The notes under the pieces were generated by a model. That model had not been told where the DNA came from and searched no databases. It saw nothing but the letters and a program-made list of their open reading frames with translations. This document shows, in pieces, positions 9,501 through 17,760 of a DNA stretch of 64,000 nucleotides. The stretch's first letter is position 1; each line of letters begins with the position of its first letter. The stretch is from HXMU1420-13 sp034669965 (GTDB taxonomy: Bacteria > Bacteroidota > Rhodothermia > Balneolales > Balneolaceae). The DNA lies in NCBI GenBank assembly GCA_034669965.1, contig JAXMOK010000003.1, positions 186,001-250,000 of the forward strand, read 5' to 3'. A program made the position numbers and the translations under genes.

Positions 9501-11316
9501 AGAATCGATAACGGTAATGATAAATCGACCGGTTGAAGCCGTAGTGGATTCAGTAATTACCAATTGTACCGGTCAACGTGTGTTGTTTAACAGCAGCCAA
9601 AGTTTCGATCCGGATGGAGACGCTTTCCGTGTTCAGTGGGATTTTGGCAATGGCCAGACTTCAGAAGAAGCGAATCCAACGCATGTGTATGAAACCCCCG
9701 GCGTTTACGAGGCACGTTTAACACTCAACGACGGCTTTTCCGGTATGCCATCCATCGCAAAAATTCCGGTGATTATCGAAGGCTCTCCGGTTGCTAAGTT
9801 TGCATTAGATGAAACCACCGTTTGCGTAAATTCTACCATTAACTTAGACGGCACACGTAGTACCGACCCTTCAGGTTCTCTTCCTTCCTTTAGTTGGGAT
9901 CTTGGTGACGGCAATGCTGCCACCGGTGCCATATATCAGCATGTATTTACCGAACCGGGCACTTACACGATTTCGCTTACCGTTGAAGGTTCCGGCTCCG
10001 GTCAATGTGGAAACACTTCTCAAACAACAGCTGAAATCACTGTAATCGAAGGTCCTGAAGCTACTTTTGAACTTCCGGAATGGATTGCTCCCGGCGAACC
10101 TATTATCTTGGATGGATCGGGGAGTTTTGCAGAAGGCGGATTTAAAAAAGCTACTTGGGTAATTGATACTGCTAACGGTTCTCAGGAACTAAACGGGCTT
10201 ACAGCCACGCACATCTTTAACGAGCCGGGCGAATATTTTGTAACGCTGAATTTGGAAACCAACGCCGAAACAGATTGCAATACGGTTAGTTTAACCAAAA
10301 CAATTCGCGTTAATGCCCCACCGGTGATTAATTGGGATTTAGCTGAAAACGTGTCTGCAGGCAGTGATGTCTTGCTCGATGCCTTAAACAGCAACGACCC
10401 CGACGGCTTTATCAAAAAGTATAAATGGTACGTGGATGACGGCTTTGTGAGCTATAACGCAAGTGAACTTATCAAAGCGATCACTCCCGGTCGCCATAAA
10501 GTGACCTTAGAAGTGACCGACAACTCTGATGCTTCAAACAATTTCAGAACCATCGAGAAATACTTCTTTGCAAACAGTAGCCCGAAGCCAACTATCGAAG
10601 CTCCGGCAACTATCTTCCAAAATCAGACGGTGAATCTACGTTCAGGCTTGGCACAAGATGCCGATGGCGATATCCTAACCACACGATGGAAACTGGATGG
10701 CCAATATCTACCAACACCAACTTTTGTAGCAAGCGAAGCTCGTACTTATAAAGTAACTTTAATTCAAGATGACGGTCGCGGACTTGAAAACTCCGTGGAC
10801 TCCACCATCATAGCTATTTCTCCGGTTAAAGCGCCAACTATTAATCCGTACTACCCAACTAAAATTGCCTTAGGCGGAGCCCTTTCGGTTGCCGAAATGA
10901 ACATCGGGCAAAACTGGGCATTCAAGAATCAAAACTTCTTTGAAGCCGCTTGGCGCCCTACTTCTGCCGGGGTAGTCACCTTTACTTTGGCTTGGACGCC
11001 TCAAGGAAAAGCCCTTGCTGAGCAAACCTTCCCGATCACCGTAGTTGAACCACTGCAATTTACGCAACAAGCTACTCCGCTGATTCTGGACTGGAACCCG
11101 ACCAACCCAACAACCATTTTAACAGCACCATCGGTTAACCGTTCTGTTTCGGATGTTAAAATCGAATGGAAACGAAATGGAGAGGTAATCGGGCAAGGAA
11201 TGCAAATCAGCCCGGAACTGGTTAGAGGACAAAATAGATTTACGATTGAAGTAACCGACTTAAAGGTAGCACAATCACGTCCTGTACGTGTTGATCTTAT
11301 TGTAACAACTCAATAA
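6598..11316 (+). CDS. Giant secreted protein with about twelve PKD repeats
   Basis: The 1572-residue protein starts with a clear signal peptide (about 20 residues, ending GFAQ). An N-terminal region of about 270 residues has no family I recognise. It is followed by a run of about twelve PKD-like beta-sandwich modules of roughly 90-100 residues. Each module starts with a [NE]xxP-type junction and carries D-A-S-x-S-x-D, W-D-F-G-D-G-like and Y/H-x-V-x-L-x-V-x-D signatures. The last 150 residues form two further beta domains. No type IX sorting tail or transmembrane anchor is visible. It begins 8 bases after the FecR gene and ends at a strong terminator, so it is the third gene of the kinase operon. 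A likely role is surface adhesion or a structural scaffold, inferred from the architecture. Confidence 0.85.
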   Translation: MLKKIVLVAVIIASSISGFAQEMYFSISGTNVEVASGDERNQYDIWIKPIAGSEAGSIQIFDAGLGGAVDLITQESANTSTNFALFNFDDVYSISGNTVLAKNSDATALNNLVTTNEERFKNRWVPLSSVQSTGNGYIIRVSADDGDDVNSFNFRVVSNTGQILGPDAWKIIAIDLSIGVYRSTQNTVFQLKPYFAANDYSSPAVRVNGEEDSEVRKIDSFGNTYALNETELPFSKFGIASTWGIQFTGSDQWLNTLTVYGVENPVLWEFEPIALSGFSNPELSISEVEATTACTDKTFELSGVDFSNSDLNRALWILNDAQITTGGRPTISFEDRGQIPLEILIPNDRSYYPEYWAYQQIVFVNTPPIAELSAPKQILSPSEELILDASESYDLEGQEIEFTWLVNGIRRGSGPTFRFLNTVSGRYSITVQVSDGGSSVNCSNSEKSVEIRVNTQPYAEIIVPAVSGTDEQISITVQNASDSDSDNLSYNWAGLGVPPNSSGTSITVQHAQPGVYPVRLTIDDNTGSQNATYTVNRVYEINAAPEPSFSVPDNIAPGDIITLNAMESNDPNVDDLAYSWSLNGQIIASSEITTLSLDEPGDFNVTLTVDDQRGASNSSQTLTQVIHVNAPPTPVISAVPITSKANVEFAANQSTDIESEIQSYLWDFGDGNRASGPQVSHTYQNTGTYTVKLTVDDGASLANSVQSSEHVIVVNSYPKASFFAPTVVGPGEQFSVDGTASSDAEGEISRYDWIVNGAQSANGPQATLQLDSPGLHTIGLSVTDNSGFEEAKGFSAQQIRVNESPVARWRTEPVDLVPNTEIKFIADLSFDNDGEIDRYVWRFDDGTEIRGETIQRFFEEGGQKEFTLTVIDNDGVGNSSTIVSGKVNVNHQPYIVTQSMVRSNSLDVRLDASESYDLDNDALIYEWTLPDGSKRRESAFTWKAPEPGVHMIGLTISDGLSLGNSSVSESITVMINRPVEAVVDSVITNCTGQRVLFNSSQSFDPDGDAFRVQWDFGNGQTSEEANPTHVYETPGVYEARLTLNDGFSGMPSIAKIPVIIEGSPVAKFALDETTVCVNSTINLDGTRSTDPSGSLPSFSWDLGDGNAATGAIYQHVFTEPGTYTISLTVEGSGSGQCGNTSQTTAEITVIEGPEATFELPEWIAPGEPIILDGSGSFAEGGFKKATWVIDTANGSQELNGLTATHIFNEPGEYFVTLNLETNAETDCNTVSLTKTIRVNAPPVINWDLAENVSAGSDVLLDALNSNDPDGFIKKYKWYVDDGFVSYNASELIKAITPGRHKVTLEVTDNSDASNNFRTIEKYFFANSSPKPTIEAPATIFQNQTVNLRSGLAQDADGDILTTRWKLDGQYLPTPTFVASEARTYKVTLIQDDGRGLENSVDSTIIAISPVKAPTINPYYPTKIALGGALSVAEMNIGQNWAFKNQNFFEAAWRPTSAGVVTFTLAWTPQGKALAEQTFPITVVEPLQFTQQATPLILDWNPTNPTTILTAPSVNRSVSDVKIEWKRNGEVIGQGMQISPELVRGQNRFTIEVTDLKVAQSRPVRVDLIVTTQ

Positions 11317-11340
11317 GATCAACCACTTGTTGGGCGTTCA

Positions 11341-11376
11341 CCACCTTTCATATGAAATGAAAAGGTGGTAATTTTT
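11341..11376 (+). terminator. Rho-independent terminator after PKD gene
   Basis: CCACCTTT (11341-11348) pairs with AAAGGTGG (11361-11368) and is followed by TAATTTTT. It separates the kinase/FecR/PKD unit from trkA. Confidence 0.85.
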
Positions 11377-11405
11377 GAGCTGTTTTCTAACCTAGATATA
11401 ATCAT

Positions 11406-12758
11406 TTGAAGATTGTAATTATCGGTGCCGGCGAAATTGGATACGACCTTGCAAGCGTATTATCCAAAGAAAAACACGACGTCACCGTAGTAGATCACCA
11501 CAAAGAATCGCTCTCCAAAGCTGGTGATACCTTGGATGTTCTAACCGTTGTTGGCAATGCAACCTCGGGCAAAGACTTGGTGCGAGCCGGTGTTAAAAAT
11601 GCCGACATTTTGATATCGGTTACCAGTGTGGATGAAGTGAACATTATCACCGCTATGATGGGCAAACGCCTTGGCGCCAAAATGGTGATTGCTCGCGTGC
11701 GTAGCGACGAATTTTCGCACAAAAACGCCCCGCTTACTCCCAAAGACATGGGCATAGATGTGATGATTCACCCGGAGCTCTCAGCCGCCAGTGAAATCGC
11801 GCACTTGTTAAAGCGATCGGCCGCTTCCGATGTCATTAATCTGGCAGAAAACCGCATGCAGTTGATTGGCATCCGATTAGATAAAAACTCGCCGTTGATC
11901 GGGAAGTCTTTGATCGACTACGCCAAAGAATATTCGGATATCACTTTTCGAGTGGTTGCCATTGGGCGTCGCGGACTTACCCTGATTCCCAAGGGTCCGG
12001 TAAAATTACAGGCTTTCGATCAGATATTTGTGCTCGCTAAAACCGAGGACATCCCAAAAATTGTAGTGACTACCGGAAAAAAAGAAACCGAACTCAATCG
12101 AATTATGATTGCCGGCGGCTCGGCTATTGGATCGATGATTGCCCGCATACTTTGTGGCGACACCACCAAAAACTGGTCGATTAAACTGATTGAACCGGAT
12201 TATGAAACCGCAGAAAGTCTAGCCATCGAGCTTAAAAACGCCATGATATTGCATGGCAATCCCACCGATCCCGATTTACTGGCTACCGAAGGCATCACCG
12301 ACATGGACGCCTTTATCGCTGTAACCGACGACGAGGAATCGAACATCATTTCGTGCCTCATGGCCAAACATCTGGACGTTAAAAAGACCGTGGCGCTGGT
12401 TTCGAAACCGGATTTCATCCCACTAAGCCAAACCATCGGTTTAGATGCCGTCATCAACAAGAAAGTGGCTGCATCCAACGAAATTCACCGCTATGTGCGC
12501 CAAGGAAATGTGATCTCCGTAACCGAGTTACGAGGAATTAATGCAGAAGTGATCGAATTAAAAGCCGGAGAGAAATCGAAAGTAGTGGGCAAGCCGGTTA
12601 AGAAATTGAAACTACCCGAAGCTTGCGTAATCGGTGGGGTTTTATGCGATGGAAATGTAGAAATTGCCACCGGAGATACCGTAATTAAAGCCAACGACCG
12701 CGTGATGGTTTTTTGCCTGCCTCAGGCGGTCGAGAAAGTAACCCAGCTGTTTAAATAA
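11406..12758 (+). CDS. trkA: Trk potassium uptake regulator TrkA
   Basis: This is the cytoplasmic NAD(H)-binding gating subunit of the Trk potassium uptake system. Its 450 residues show the usual duplicated layout: a Rossmann RCK_N domain at the N-terminus (GAGEIG, with D/E-rich nucleotide pocket), a first RCK_C, a second RCK_N starting near residue 235 (AGGSAIGS) and a second RCK_C. The start is a TTG at 11406. No in-frame ATG lies between it and the preceding terminator, and translation gives the typical MKIVIIGAGEIG. The stop overlaps the trkH start by one base, so the two are coupled. Confidence 0.95.
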   Translation: MKIVIIGAGEIGYDLASVLSKEKHDVTVVDHHKESLSKAGDTLDVLTVVGNATSGKDLVRAGVKNADILISVTSVDEVNIITAMMGKRLGAKMVIARVRSDEFSHKNAPLTPKDMGIDVMIHPELSAASEIAHLLKRSAASDVINLAENRMQLIGIRLDKNSPLIGKSLIDYAKEYSDITFRVVAIGRRGLTLIPKGPVKLQAFDQIFVLAKTEDIPKIVVTTGKKETELNRIMIAGGSAIGSMIARILCGDTTKNWSIKLIEPDYETAESLAIELKNAMILHGNPTDPDLLATEGITDMDAFIAVTDDEESNIISCLMAKHLDVKKTVALVSKPDFIPLSQTIGLDAVINKKVAASNEIHRYVRQGNVISVTELRGINAEVIELKAGEKSKVVGKPVKKLKLPEACVIGGVLCDGNVEIATGDTVIKANDRVMVFCLPQAVEKVTQLFK

Positions 12759-14272
12759 TGCTGAAAAGCCCCATAAGTTCGCTTAATCGCCCTAGAATAG
12801 ATTTCCCTGTTGTGTTAGGGATTTTGGGAGCGTTCATCTTTTTTATGGGTTTTGCGCTCCTCTTGCCCCTCATCATCGATCTTATGTACGGCGAACATCA
12901 TTGGGATTCGTGGCTGATTTCTGCCGGCATTTCTTTTGGATTGGGAGGCGCACTCTGGTATTTCTTCAAACCCAAGCACGAGTTACGCATCCGCGAAGGC
13001 TTTCTGGTGGTAAGCGGCACCTGGCTGATGCTCTCGCTGGTGGGCGCACTGCCTTTTGTGATTGCCGGAATCCTTCCCTCCTACACCGATGCCGTGTTCG
13101 AAACCATGAGCGGACTCTCAACCACGGGCTCCACCATTATGGGAGGAACTACCTCCGATGGCTTCCAAAACCCGATGATCGAAGATCTGCCCAAAAGTTT
13201 TTTGTTCTGGCGATCCTTGGCCCATTGGCTGGGCGGAATGGGAATCATTGTGCTTTCGCTGGCTATTTTGCCTTTGCTGGGCATTGGCGGCATGCAGCTT
13301 TTTCAGGCCGAATCTCCCGGACCAACTACCGATAAACTTACGCCACGCGTTCAGGAAACGGCCAAATTGTTGTGGGTGGTGTACTTCGCTTTTACCATGG
13401 CTGAGTTTTTATTGCTGTGGGTGCATCCTTCCATGGATTGGTTCGATGCCCTCAATCATGCTTTTGCCACTTTAGCCACCGGCGGCTTTTCTACCAAAAA
13501 CGCCAGTGTGCAGGGCTTCGATTCTGCCTACATCGATGCCGTAATCACATTTTTTATGTTTTTGGCAGGGATTAACTTTGCCATGCATTTCCGACTGATT
13601 AACGGCGACCGCGAATCCTTTTTTAATAACCGGGAAACGCGTTTCTACACCTTGATTACCTTCATCGGTATTGTGGGGATTTCCTTTTCGCTTTGGTTTT
13701 TTGATGGTCGCTCCATCCTCGATGCCATCCGCTACGGCGCCTTCCAGGTAGTGGCCATAGTAACAACCACGGGCTTTGGCACCGACGATTACGAACTCTG
13801 GTACAGCTTCGGGGCCTTCTTTCTGTTTCTGCTCTTTTTTACCGGCGGAAGTTCCGGCTCTACCGGCGGTGGGATTAAAATGATTCGCTGGATGATTCTG
13901 ATCCGGAATACCGGTCGCGAGATTAAACAAATTATCCACCCGAAAGCCATTCTTCCCGTGCGCATTGGCGAGCGCGCCATTGATGCCAACATCCAACGCA
14001 CGGTACTTAGCTTCTTTATTCTCTACATGTTTATTTTCGGATTGGGGGCTTTCATCATTTCACTCTTTGGTTATGATATGATGAGCTCCATCGGGGCAAG
14101 CATCGCCGCACTGGGCAACGTTGGTCCGGGCTGGGGCGAATTCGGTCCCACCGACAGCTTCGCACAAATGCCTTATCTTGCAAAATGGGTACTCATTTCT
14201 TTGATGATGATCGGCCGACTCGAAATCTTCACTGTGCTGATTATCTTCTCCCCTGCTTTTTGGAAACAGTAG
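12758..14272 (+). CDS. trkH: Trk potassium transporter membrane subunit TrkH
   Basis: TrkH is the potassium-conducting membrane subunit, gated by the TrkA encoded immediately upstream. The 504-residue protein has the 2TM-loop-2TM repeats of the SKT superfamily. Selectivity-loop-like motifs appear (TTGSTI, ATGGFST, TTGFGTDD, LGNVGPGWGEFGP). The C-terminus MIGRLEIFTVLIIFSPAFW is typical of the family. The ATG overlaps the trkA stop. GC is higher than in the following accessory region. A diverged copy of its last about 30 codons occurs 170 bases downstream (see 14446-14547). Confidence 0.95.
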   Translation: MLKSPISSLNRPRIDFPVVLGILGAFIFFMGFALLLPLIIDLMYGEHHWDSWLISAGISFGLGGALWYFFKPKHELRIREGFLVVSGTWLMLSLVGALPFVIAGILPSYTDAVFETMSGLSTTGSTIMGGTTSDGFQNPMIEDLPKSFLFWRSLAHWLGGMGIIVLSLAILPLLGIGGMQLFQAESPGPTTDKLTPRVQETAKLLWVVYFAFTMAEFLLLWVHPSMDWFDALNHAFATLATGGFSTKNASVQGFDSAYIDAVITFFMFLAGINFAMHFRLINGDRESFFNNRETRFYTLITFIGIVGISFSLWFFDGRSILDAIRYGAFQVVAIVTTTGFGTDDYELWYSFGAFFLFLLFFTGGSSGSTGGGIKMIRWMILIRNTGREIKQIIHPKAILPVRIGERAIDANIQRTVLSFFILYMFIFGLGAFIISLFGYDMMSSIGASIAALGNVGPGWGEFGPTDSFAQMPYLAKWVLISLMMIGRLEIFTVLIIFSPAFWKQ

Positions 14273-14275
14273 GGT

Positions 14276-14371
14276 TAGTTTTGAGTGATGAGTTTTTAGT
14301 TTTTAGTTGTGAGCGGTGAGCGGTGAGCGGTGAGCGGTGAGCGGTGAGCGGTGAGCGGTGAGCGGTGAGCG
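14276..14371. repeat. Heptamer tandem repeat array
   Basis: Immediately after trkH the DNA has a seven-base periodicity. It begins with degenerate units (TAGTTTT, GAGTGAT, GAGTTTT, TAGTTTT, TAGTTGT) and passes into eight perfect GAGCGGT units plus a partial one (14311-14371). No ORF or CRISPR-type spacer is present. It resembles slippage-prone short tandem repeats. A related array (GAGCTTT) occurs at 21417-21447, at the other end of the accessory region. The intergenic stretch 14273-14593 holds only this array, an inverted repeat and a trkH remnant. Confidence 0.9.
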
Positions 14372-14372
14372 A

Positions 14373-14405
14373 AAGTGCACAGAATACTTAAGTTTTTGTG
14401 CACTT
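14373..14405. repeat. Perfect 8-bp inverted repeat after the heptamer array
   Basis: AAGTGCAC (14373-14380) and GTGCACTT (14398-14405) are separated by 17 bases. It has no T tract, so it is not a classical terminator. It could be a trkH mRNA 3' hairpin or a protein-binding site. Confidence 0.5.
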
Positions 14406-14445
14406 AGGTAATTCTATGCACAAGCATGGTGCAATCAACTGCGCG

Positions 14446-14547
14446 TTTACACAAATGCCTAATCAGACAAAATGGATATTAATCTCACTGATAATGATCG
14501 GCCAACTCGAAATCTTCACCTTGCTGATAACCTTTTCCAATGCTTAA
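14446..14547 (+). pseudogene. Remnant of a trkH 3' end
   Basis: Translation in the frame ending at the TAA at 14545-14547 gives FTQMPNQTKWILISL followed by IMIGQLEIFTLLITFSNA. This aligns without gaps to the TrkH C-terminus (FAQMPYLAKWVLISLM, then MIGRLEIFTVLIIFSPA). About 33 codons are recognisable; nothing upstream of 14446 matches. There is no start codon or TrkH body, so it is a relic, either of a second trkH or of a duplicated integration target. It borders the restriction-modification operon directly. Confidence 0.8.
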
Positions 14548-14593
14548 TGAGGGACTAGGATTCTCGACAAAATTATAGATTAACACTGTTGAT

Positions 14594-15376
14594 CTAGTAT
14601 GAATCAAGTTTATTGACAGCTATTTCTTTAAACTTTTTATCCAACCTCTCTTTGAATTCCTTCCCAACTTCGTCGAAAGTATCAAGAAGTTCTTTAAAAG
14701 TATTTTGACCTCCAATAAAGTCCCAATATTCTTCACCAATTAAAAAATCATTCGGCTGATCCATCATACCTACTTCTGTAAACCTTGAGTATGGTTCTGG
14801 ATGATAAGGGTTGTATGGAAAAGCTAAATAAACATTAACGGATTTTCGACGTCTGGCGACCCATTCTAATAATTTTGTTTTACTTTTTTCAAAAACATCG
14901 ATATTCGGTTTAACCGTTTTTATTTCAAAATAATATTCTATTCCATTTCTTTTCATATAAAAATCTGCGATAGCTCCAGACTTTTGAAATTCACCATTTT
15001 TAAAATCAGCAGATAATACTTCTATTTTCTCTTGTTCAATGTCAGCTTTTCTTTCACTATTTCTAAGTTTATCTACAATGTTTGAAATAGCAGATTTCTG
15101 AGCTTTTGAAATAGCTCCTCCAACTCCATAATTTCGAAAACATTCTTCTGTAGTTTCAGAAGCGATGATTACTGAAACATCTTCATAAATTGACATTCCG
15201 AGAGTTGTAGCCATTGAATGAATAAATGAATAAGCAGCAATTTTTTCATTGTCTTGAATCATTCGTGCAAGAAATGGCATTGATGTTGTTTCACGCCCGT
15301 AAGATTTTAACTTTTTTTCTATTTTACTCGAAAGGAGGTCTTTTATCTCGTCTTTTTGATACTTTGTAAGTGCCAT
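14594..15376 (-). CDS. Type II restriction endonuclease, TdeIII/MjaII-like, subunit 2
   Basis: This 260-residue protein resembles TdeIII/MjaII-family type II restriction endonucleases. The N-terminal YSFIHSMATTLGMSIYE stretch and a PD-(D/E)xK core are visible: Asp in GAIADFYMK, then FEIK about 13 residues later. Its second half is visibly homologous to the neighbouring 268-residue protein. Both share E[IM]K-x3-PN, K-x2-LL, HP[EK]PY and E[YF]W[DN]FIG-x-NTF-x-ELL. It is the last gene of the restriction-modification operon, starting directly after the stop of the previous gene. The DNA is AT-rich compared with trkH. It may form a heterodimer with the first endonuclease gene. The family has been associated with GGNCC sites; I cannot assign specificity from sequence. 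Confidence 0.75.
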   Translation of the reverse strand: MALTKYQKDEIKDLLSSKIEKKLKSYGRETTSMPFLARMIQDNEKIAAYSFIHSMATTLGMSIYEDVSVIIASETTEECFRNYGVGGAISKAQKSAISNIVDKLRNSERKADIEQEKIEVLSADFKNGEFQKSGAIADFYMKRNGIEYYFEIKTVKPNIDVFEKSKTKLLEWVARRRKSVNVYLAFPYNPYHPEPYSRFTEVGMMDQPNDFLIGEEYWDFIGGQNTFKELLDTFDEVGKEFKERLDKKFKEIAVNKLDSY

Positions 15377-16183
15377 TTATTTAATCACCAATTTCGAAAA
15401 GCCATCCCAGATTCTTTTCTTATTTTTCTTTCCATAATCTTCAAAAATTGATAATAATTCAACGAAAGTATTATCATTTTTACCTATAAAATTCCAGAAT
15501 TCTTTTCCTAAAAAAATACCTCCATTGGGATCGAAATAATAATGAACTTTTGGATTTTTATAAGGTTTAGGGTGTTTATTGTTATAATAAATTGCTAATC
15601 GACTATCTGTAACTCCATAACCATATTTTAAATGTGACCACGCCAAACCTGCTAGCAATCTCCTTTTGGCGCCAGGTACTTCAGTAGTATTTGGATCTGG
15701 CCCTTTCATTTCTAACAGAACTATTTCGCTTCTTTTGGGATCTTTTAATAACAAATCAAATTGATAAGTATGTTGCTCCATTTCTTTTGAAGCATTTCTA
15801 CAAGCTAAAAGTATTCGTTTTTTCTCATCTTGATAGTTACTTAGCGCTTTAGCATTACTCAAACTATTAATAATTGTATCTATTTCACGAAATACATTTT
15901 GAGGAAGTTCAACTGTTAAATTAAAATTTCTCCTAATATTATTTTTACCCCACGCATTTATAGCAATTATCTCAGCAATCTTTTCAAGTTCTGAGCCTAA
16001 AGATGTTTTCAGACCATGAATTCTATGTATCAGTGGTTCAAAATCCCTAAGAATGGCTAAAACAAATGGGTTCCCAGAATTTGCCTTAGGTTTTATTTTT
16101 GCCATTTCGAGATATCTATTAACTATTCCATCAATCAGTGATATAATTTGTTTTTCAGCAAGTCTTGGTATGCTCTTTTTCAT
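15377..16183 (-). CDS. Type II restriction endonuclease, TdeIII/MjaII-like, subunit 1
   Basis: This 268-residue endonuclease-like protein lies between the methyltransferase and the 260-residue endonuclease. Its catalytic PD-(D/E)xK residues appear intact: Asp in YQFDLLLKD, then LLEMKG. The C-terminal half aligns with its neighbour (HPKPY, EFWNFIG, NTFVELL), while the N-terminal half is clearly different. The start at 16183 overlaps the end of the methyltransferase gene by 29 bases, and its stop abuts the next start. Tight coupling suggests that the two proteins are made in fixed ratio and act together. Alternatives are two independent enzymes or one inactive paralogue, but neither active site looks broken. 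Confidence 0.75.
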   Translation of the reverse strand: MKKSIPRLAEKQIISLIDGIVNRYLEMAKIKPKANSGNPFVLAILRDFEPLIHRIHGLKTSLGSELEKIAEIIAINAWGKNNIRRNFNLTVELPQNVFREIDTIINSLSNAKALSNYQDEKKRILLACRNASKEMEQHTYQFDLLLKDPKRSEIVLLEMKGPDPNTTEVPGAKRRLLAGLAWSHLKYGYGVTDSRLAIYYNNKHPKPYKNPKVHYYFDPNGGIFLGKEFWNFIGKNDNTFVELLSIFEDYGKKNKKRIWDGFSKLVIK

Positions 16184-17756
16184 TTGATTTTAAATGAAAT
16201 ATAATTTCTGAATATGCTGATCGATTTTTTTCAACCCTATTTAACACTGGTCTTTTGTATTGATTAACAATCCTCATTCCAGCTTTTTCAGCAATTCTAG
16301 GATATAGATTGTTCTTGTCATTTGCCACTAAGAATATATCGTAGTTCTCTTTAAGGTATATCTTGCAATTATTTAAAACAGCTGCTATACCTTCTACATA
16401 GGATTCTCTTGCTTGTTGCCCTTTTCCTTTGTAAAGGGGACCAATTTCTAATTTATCTTTTCTTTCAAACCCAAAAAGATCGTATGCATAAGCATGCTGT
16501 TCATGATAATCTATTAATCCAACGTAAGGAGGGCTTGAAAATATCCCATCAATTTTTCTCTCTTTGATGAGATTAGCCAGTTCAGGATTTTTATCATCCA
16601 ATGAAGATATTATATCGATTGTTCTACTATCACCTGTTAAGCAACTTTGATAAGTATTGGTTCTTAAACCGTCAAACTGAGATAATCGTTTAACTGTATC
16701 TTTTGAGTATCTATTCCACCAGCTCAATATTGAAAAAAGCGGTTTGCAAATCTTTCCATGCTTTTTACAATAGTATGTAGTTTGTTGAGGTGTCTTCAAT
16801 GTACCCAAATCTGAATGGGTTGTTGCTCTACACGATCTTATTGTTCGGCTAAGCACAATACTTAATATTTTTTTGGTACTTGGGTTATTAATCTTTTTTA
16901 GTTGCCCAAATACAAATTCAATTTCATCTCTTACGACTTGAAGGTACCATTTATCAAGAAATTCTTGATCGTCATTTTGTGCAAGTTTAATATCATATTC
17001 TTCAATGAGATTATTATAAATCGGTAAAAAAAGCTCTTCCTTTTCCTTGCCATAATTCTTTTCATTTATAACTCCATTTCGTGCTTTTCTCTTATATTCA
17101 GGAGAAGGAAAATATTTGTCGTTAAAATTTTTAAGCTCTTCAAGAAGCTTATTCTCAAATTCTATATTATTTCTGACTGATAAGAATTTTGTTAATTCTT
17201 GAGTAATTTTGTCAGCCGATTTCTTAACATCGTCCAAATCATATTTACTAATTTTTGAATTACTTATATGAGCATTAAATGATGAAACGTCAATGCCTAC
17301 TGCGTGCATATTTAATTCATTTGCTTGAACTAAAGTAGTGCCTGAGCCACAAAATGGATCTAAAATTATATCACCTGAATTAAAAAAAACTTCCTGTTTG
17401 AACTTATCTGTTTGGCTGTCTAAAAAATATTGAACTAGTTGTGGAATAAACTTTCCCTTATATGGATGTAGTCTATGAACATGTTTCGTAGTTTCAGATT
17501 CTTTGTATTCTGAAAATGATAATGACCAGTTTAAATCATCACCCAATTTTTTCTTCCACTCTTTTTCTTTAATGTCCCCACTATTTTTGTAATATTTTTT
17601 TAACGCTTCTTTTGAAACTAAAGTATTACCATTATCTCCAACTTTTGGGACTCGTCCATACTGAATTAAGTATGAAATGTTTGCAGGTGTAACGTCTTTT
17701 TCTAGGAAGCTTGAAGCCCATTTACTTGCATCTTTGATTGTTAATAGTTCTGACAT
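16155..17756 (-). CDS. Type II DNA methyltransferase (N4-cytosine/N6-adenine type)
   Basis: This protective methyltransferase (533 residues) carries the AdoMet motif DPFCGSGTT at 133-141 and the catalytic motif SPPY at 408-411. SPPY favours N4-cytosine methylation, though N6-adenine cannot be excluded. The order AdoMet motif, about 265-residue insert, then catalytic motif is alpha-like, unlike the usual beta order for N4 enzymes. The insert contains a Cys/His-rich segment (YYCKKHGKICKP) that probably belongs to target recognition. Residues 1-55 look like a MerR/excisionase-type DNA-binding helix-turn-helix (LTIKDASKW, then ISYLIQYGRVPK). The gene starts 4 bases after the XRE regulator stop and overlaps the first endonuclease gene. 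It is AT-rich, consistent with horizontal transfer. Confidence 0.87.
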   Translation of the reverse strand: MSELLTIKDASKWASSFLEKDVTPANISYLIQYGRVPKVGDNGNTLVSKEALKKYYKNSGDIKEKEWKKKLGDDLNWSLSFSEYKESETTKHVHRLHPYKGKFIPQLVQYFLDSQTDKFKQEVFFNSGDIILDPFCGSGTTLVQANELNMHAVGIDVSSFNAHISNSKISKYDLDDVKKSADKITQELTKFLSVRNNIEFENKLLEELKNFNDKYFPSPEYKRKARNGVINEKNYGKEKEELFLPIYNNLIEEYDIKLAQNDDQEFLDKWYLQVVRDEIEFVFGQLKKINNPSTKKILSIVLSRTIRSCRATTHSDLGTLKTPQQTTYYCKKHGKICKPLFSILSWWNRYSKDTVKRLSQFDGLRTNTYQSCLTGDSRTIDIISSLDDKNPELANLIKERKIDGIFSSPPYVGLIDYHEQHAYAYDLFGFERKDKLEIGPLYKGKGQQARESYVEGIAAVLNNCKIYLKENYDIFLVANDKNNLYPRIAEKAGMRIVNQYKRPVLNRVEKNRSAYSEIIFHLKSNEKEHTKTC

Positions 17757-17760
17757 TGAT

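Noticed and set aside
13472..13996. 174-codon minus-strand ORF inside trkH
   Set aside because: It is antisense to a well-supported TrkH gene and its translation has no fold-like pattern.
14311..14371. Possible CRISPR array
   Set aside because: The units are 7 bases in direct tandem without spacers and no cas genes are present.
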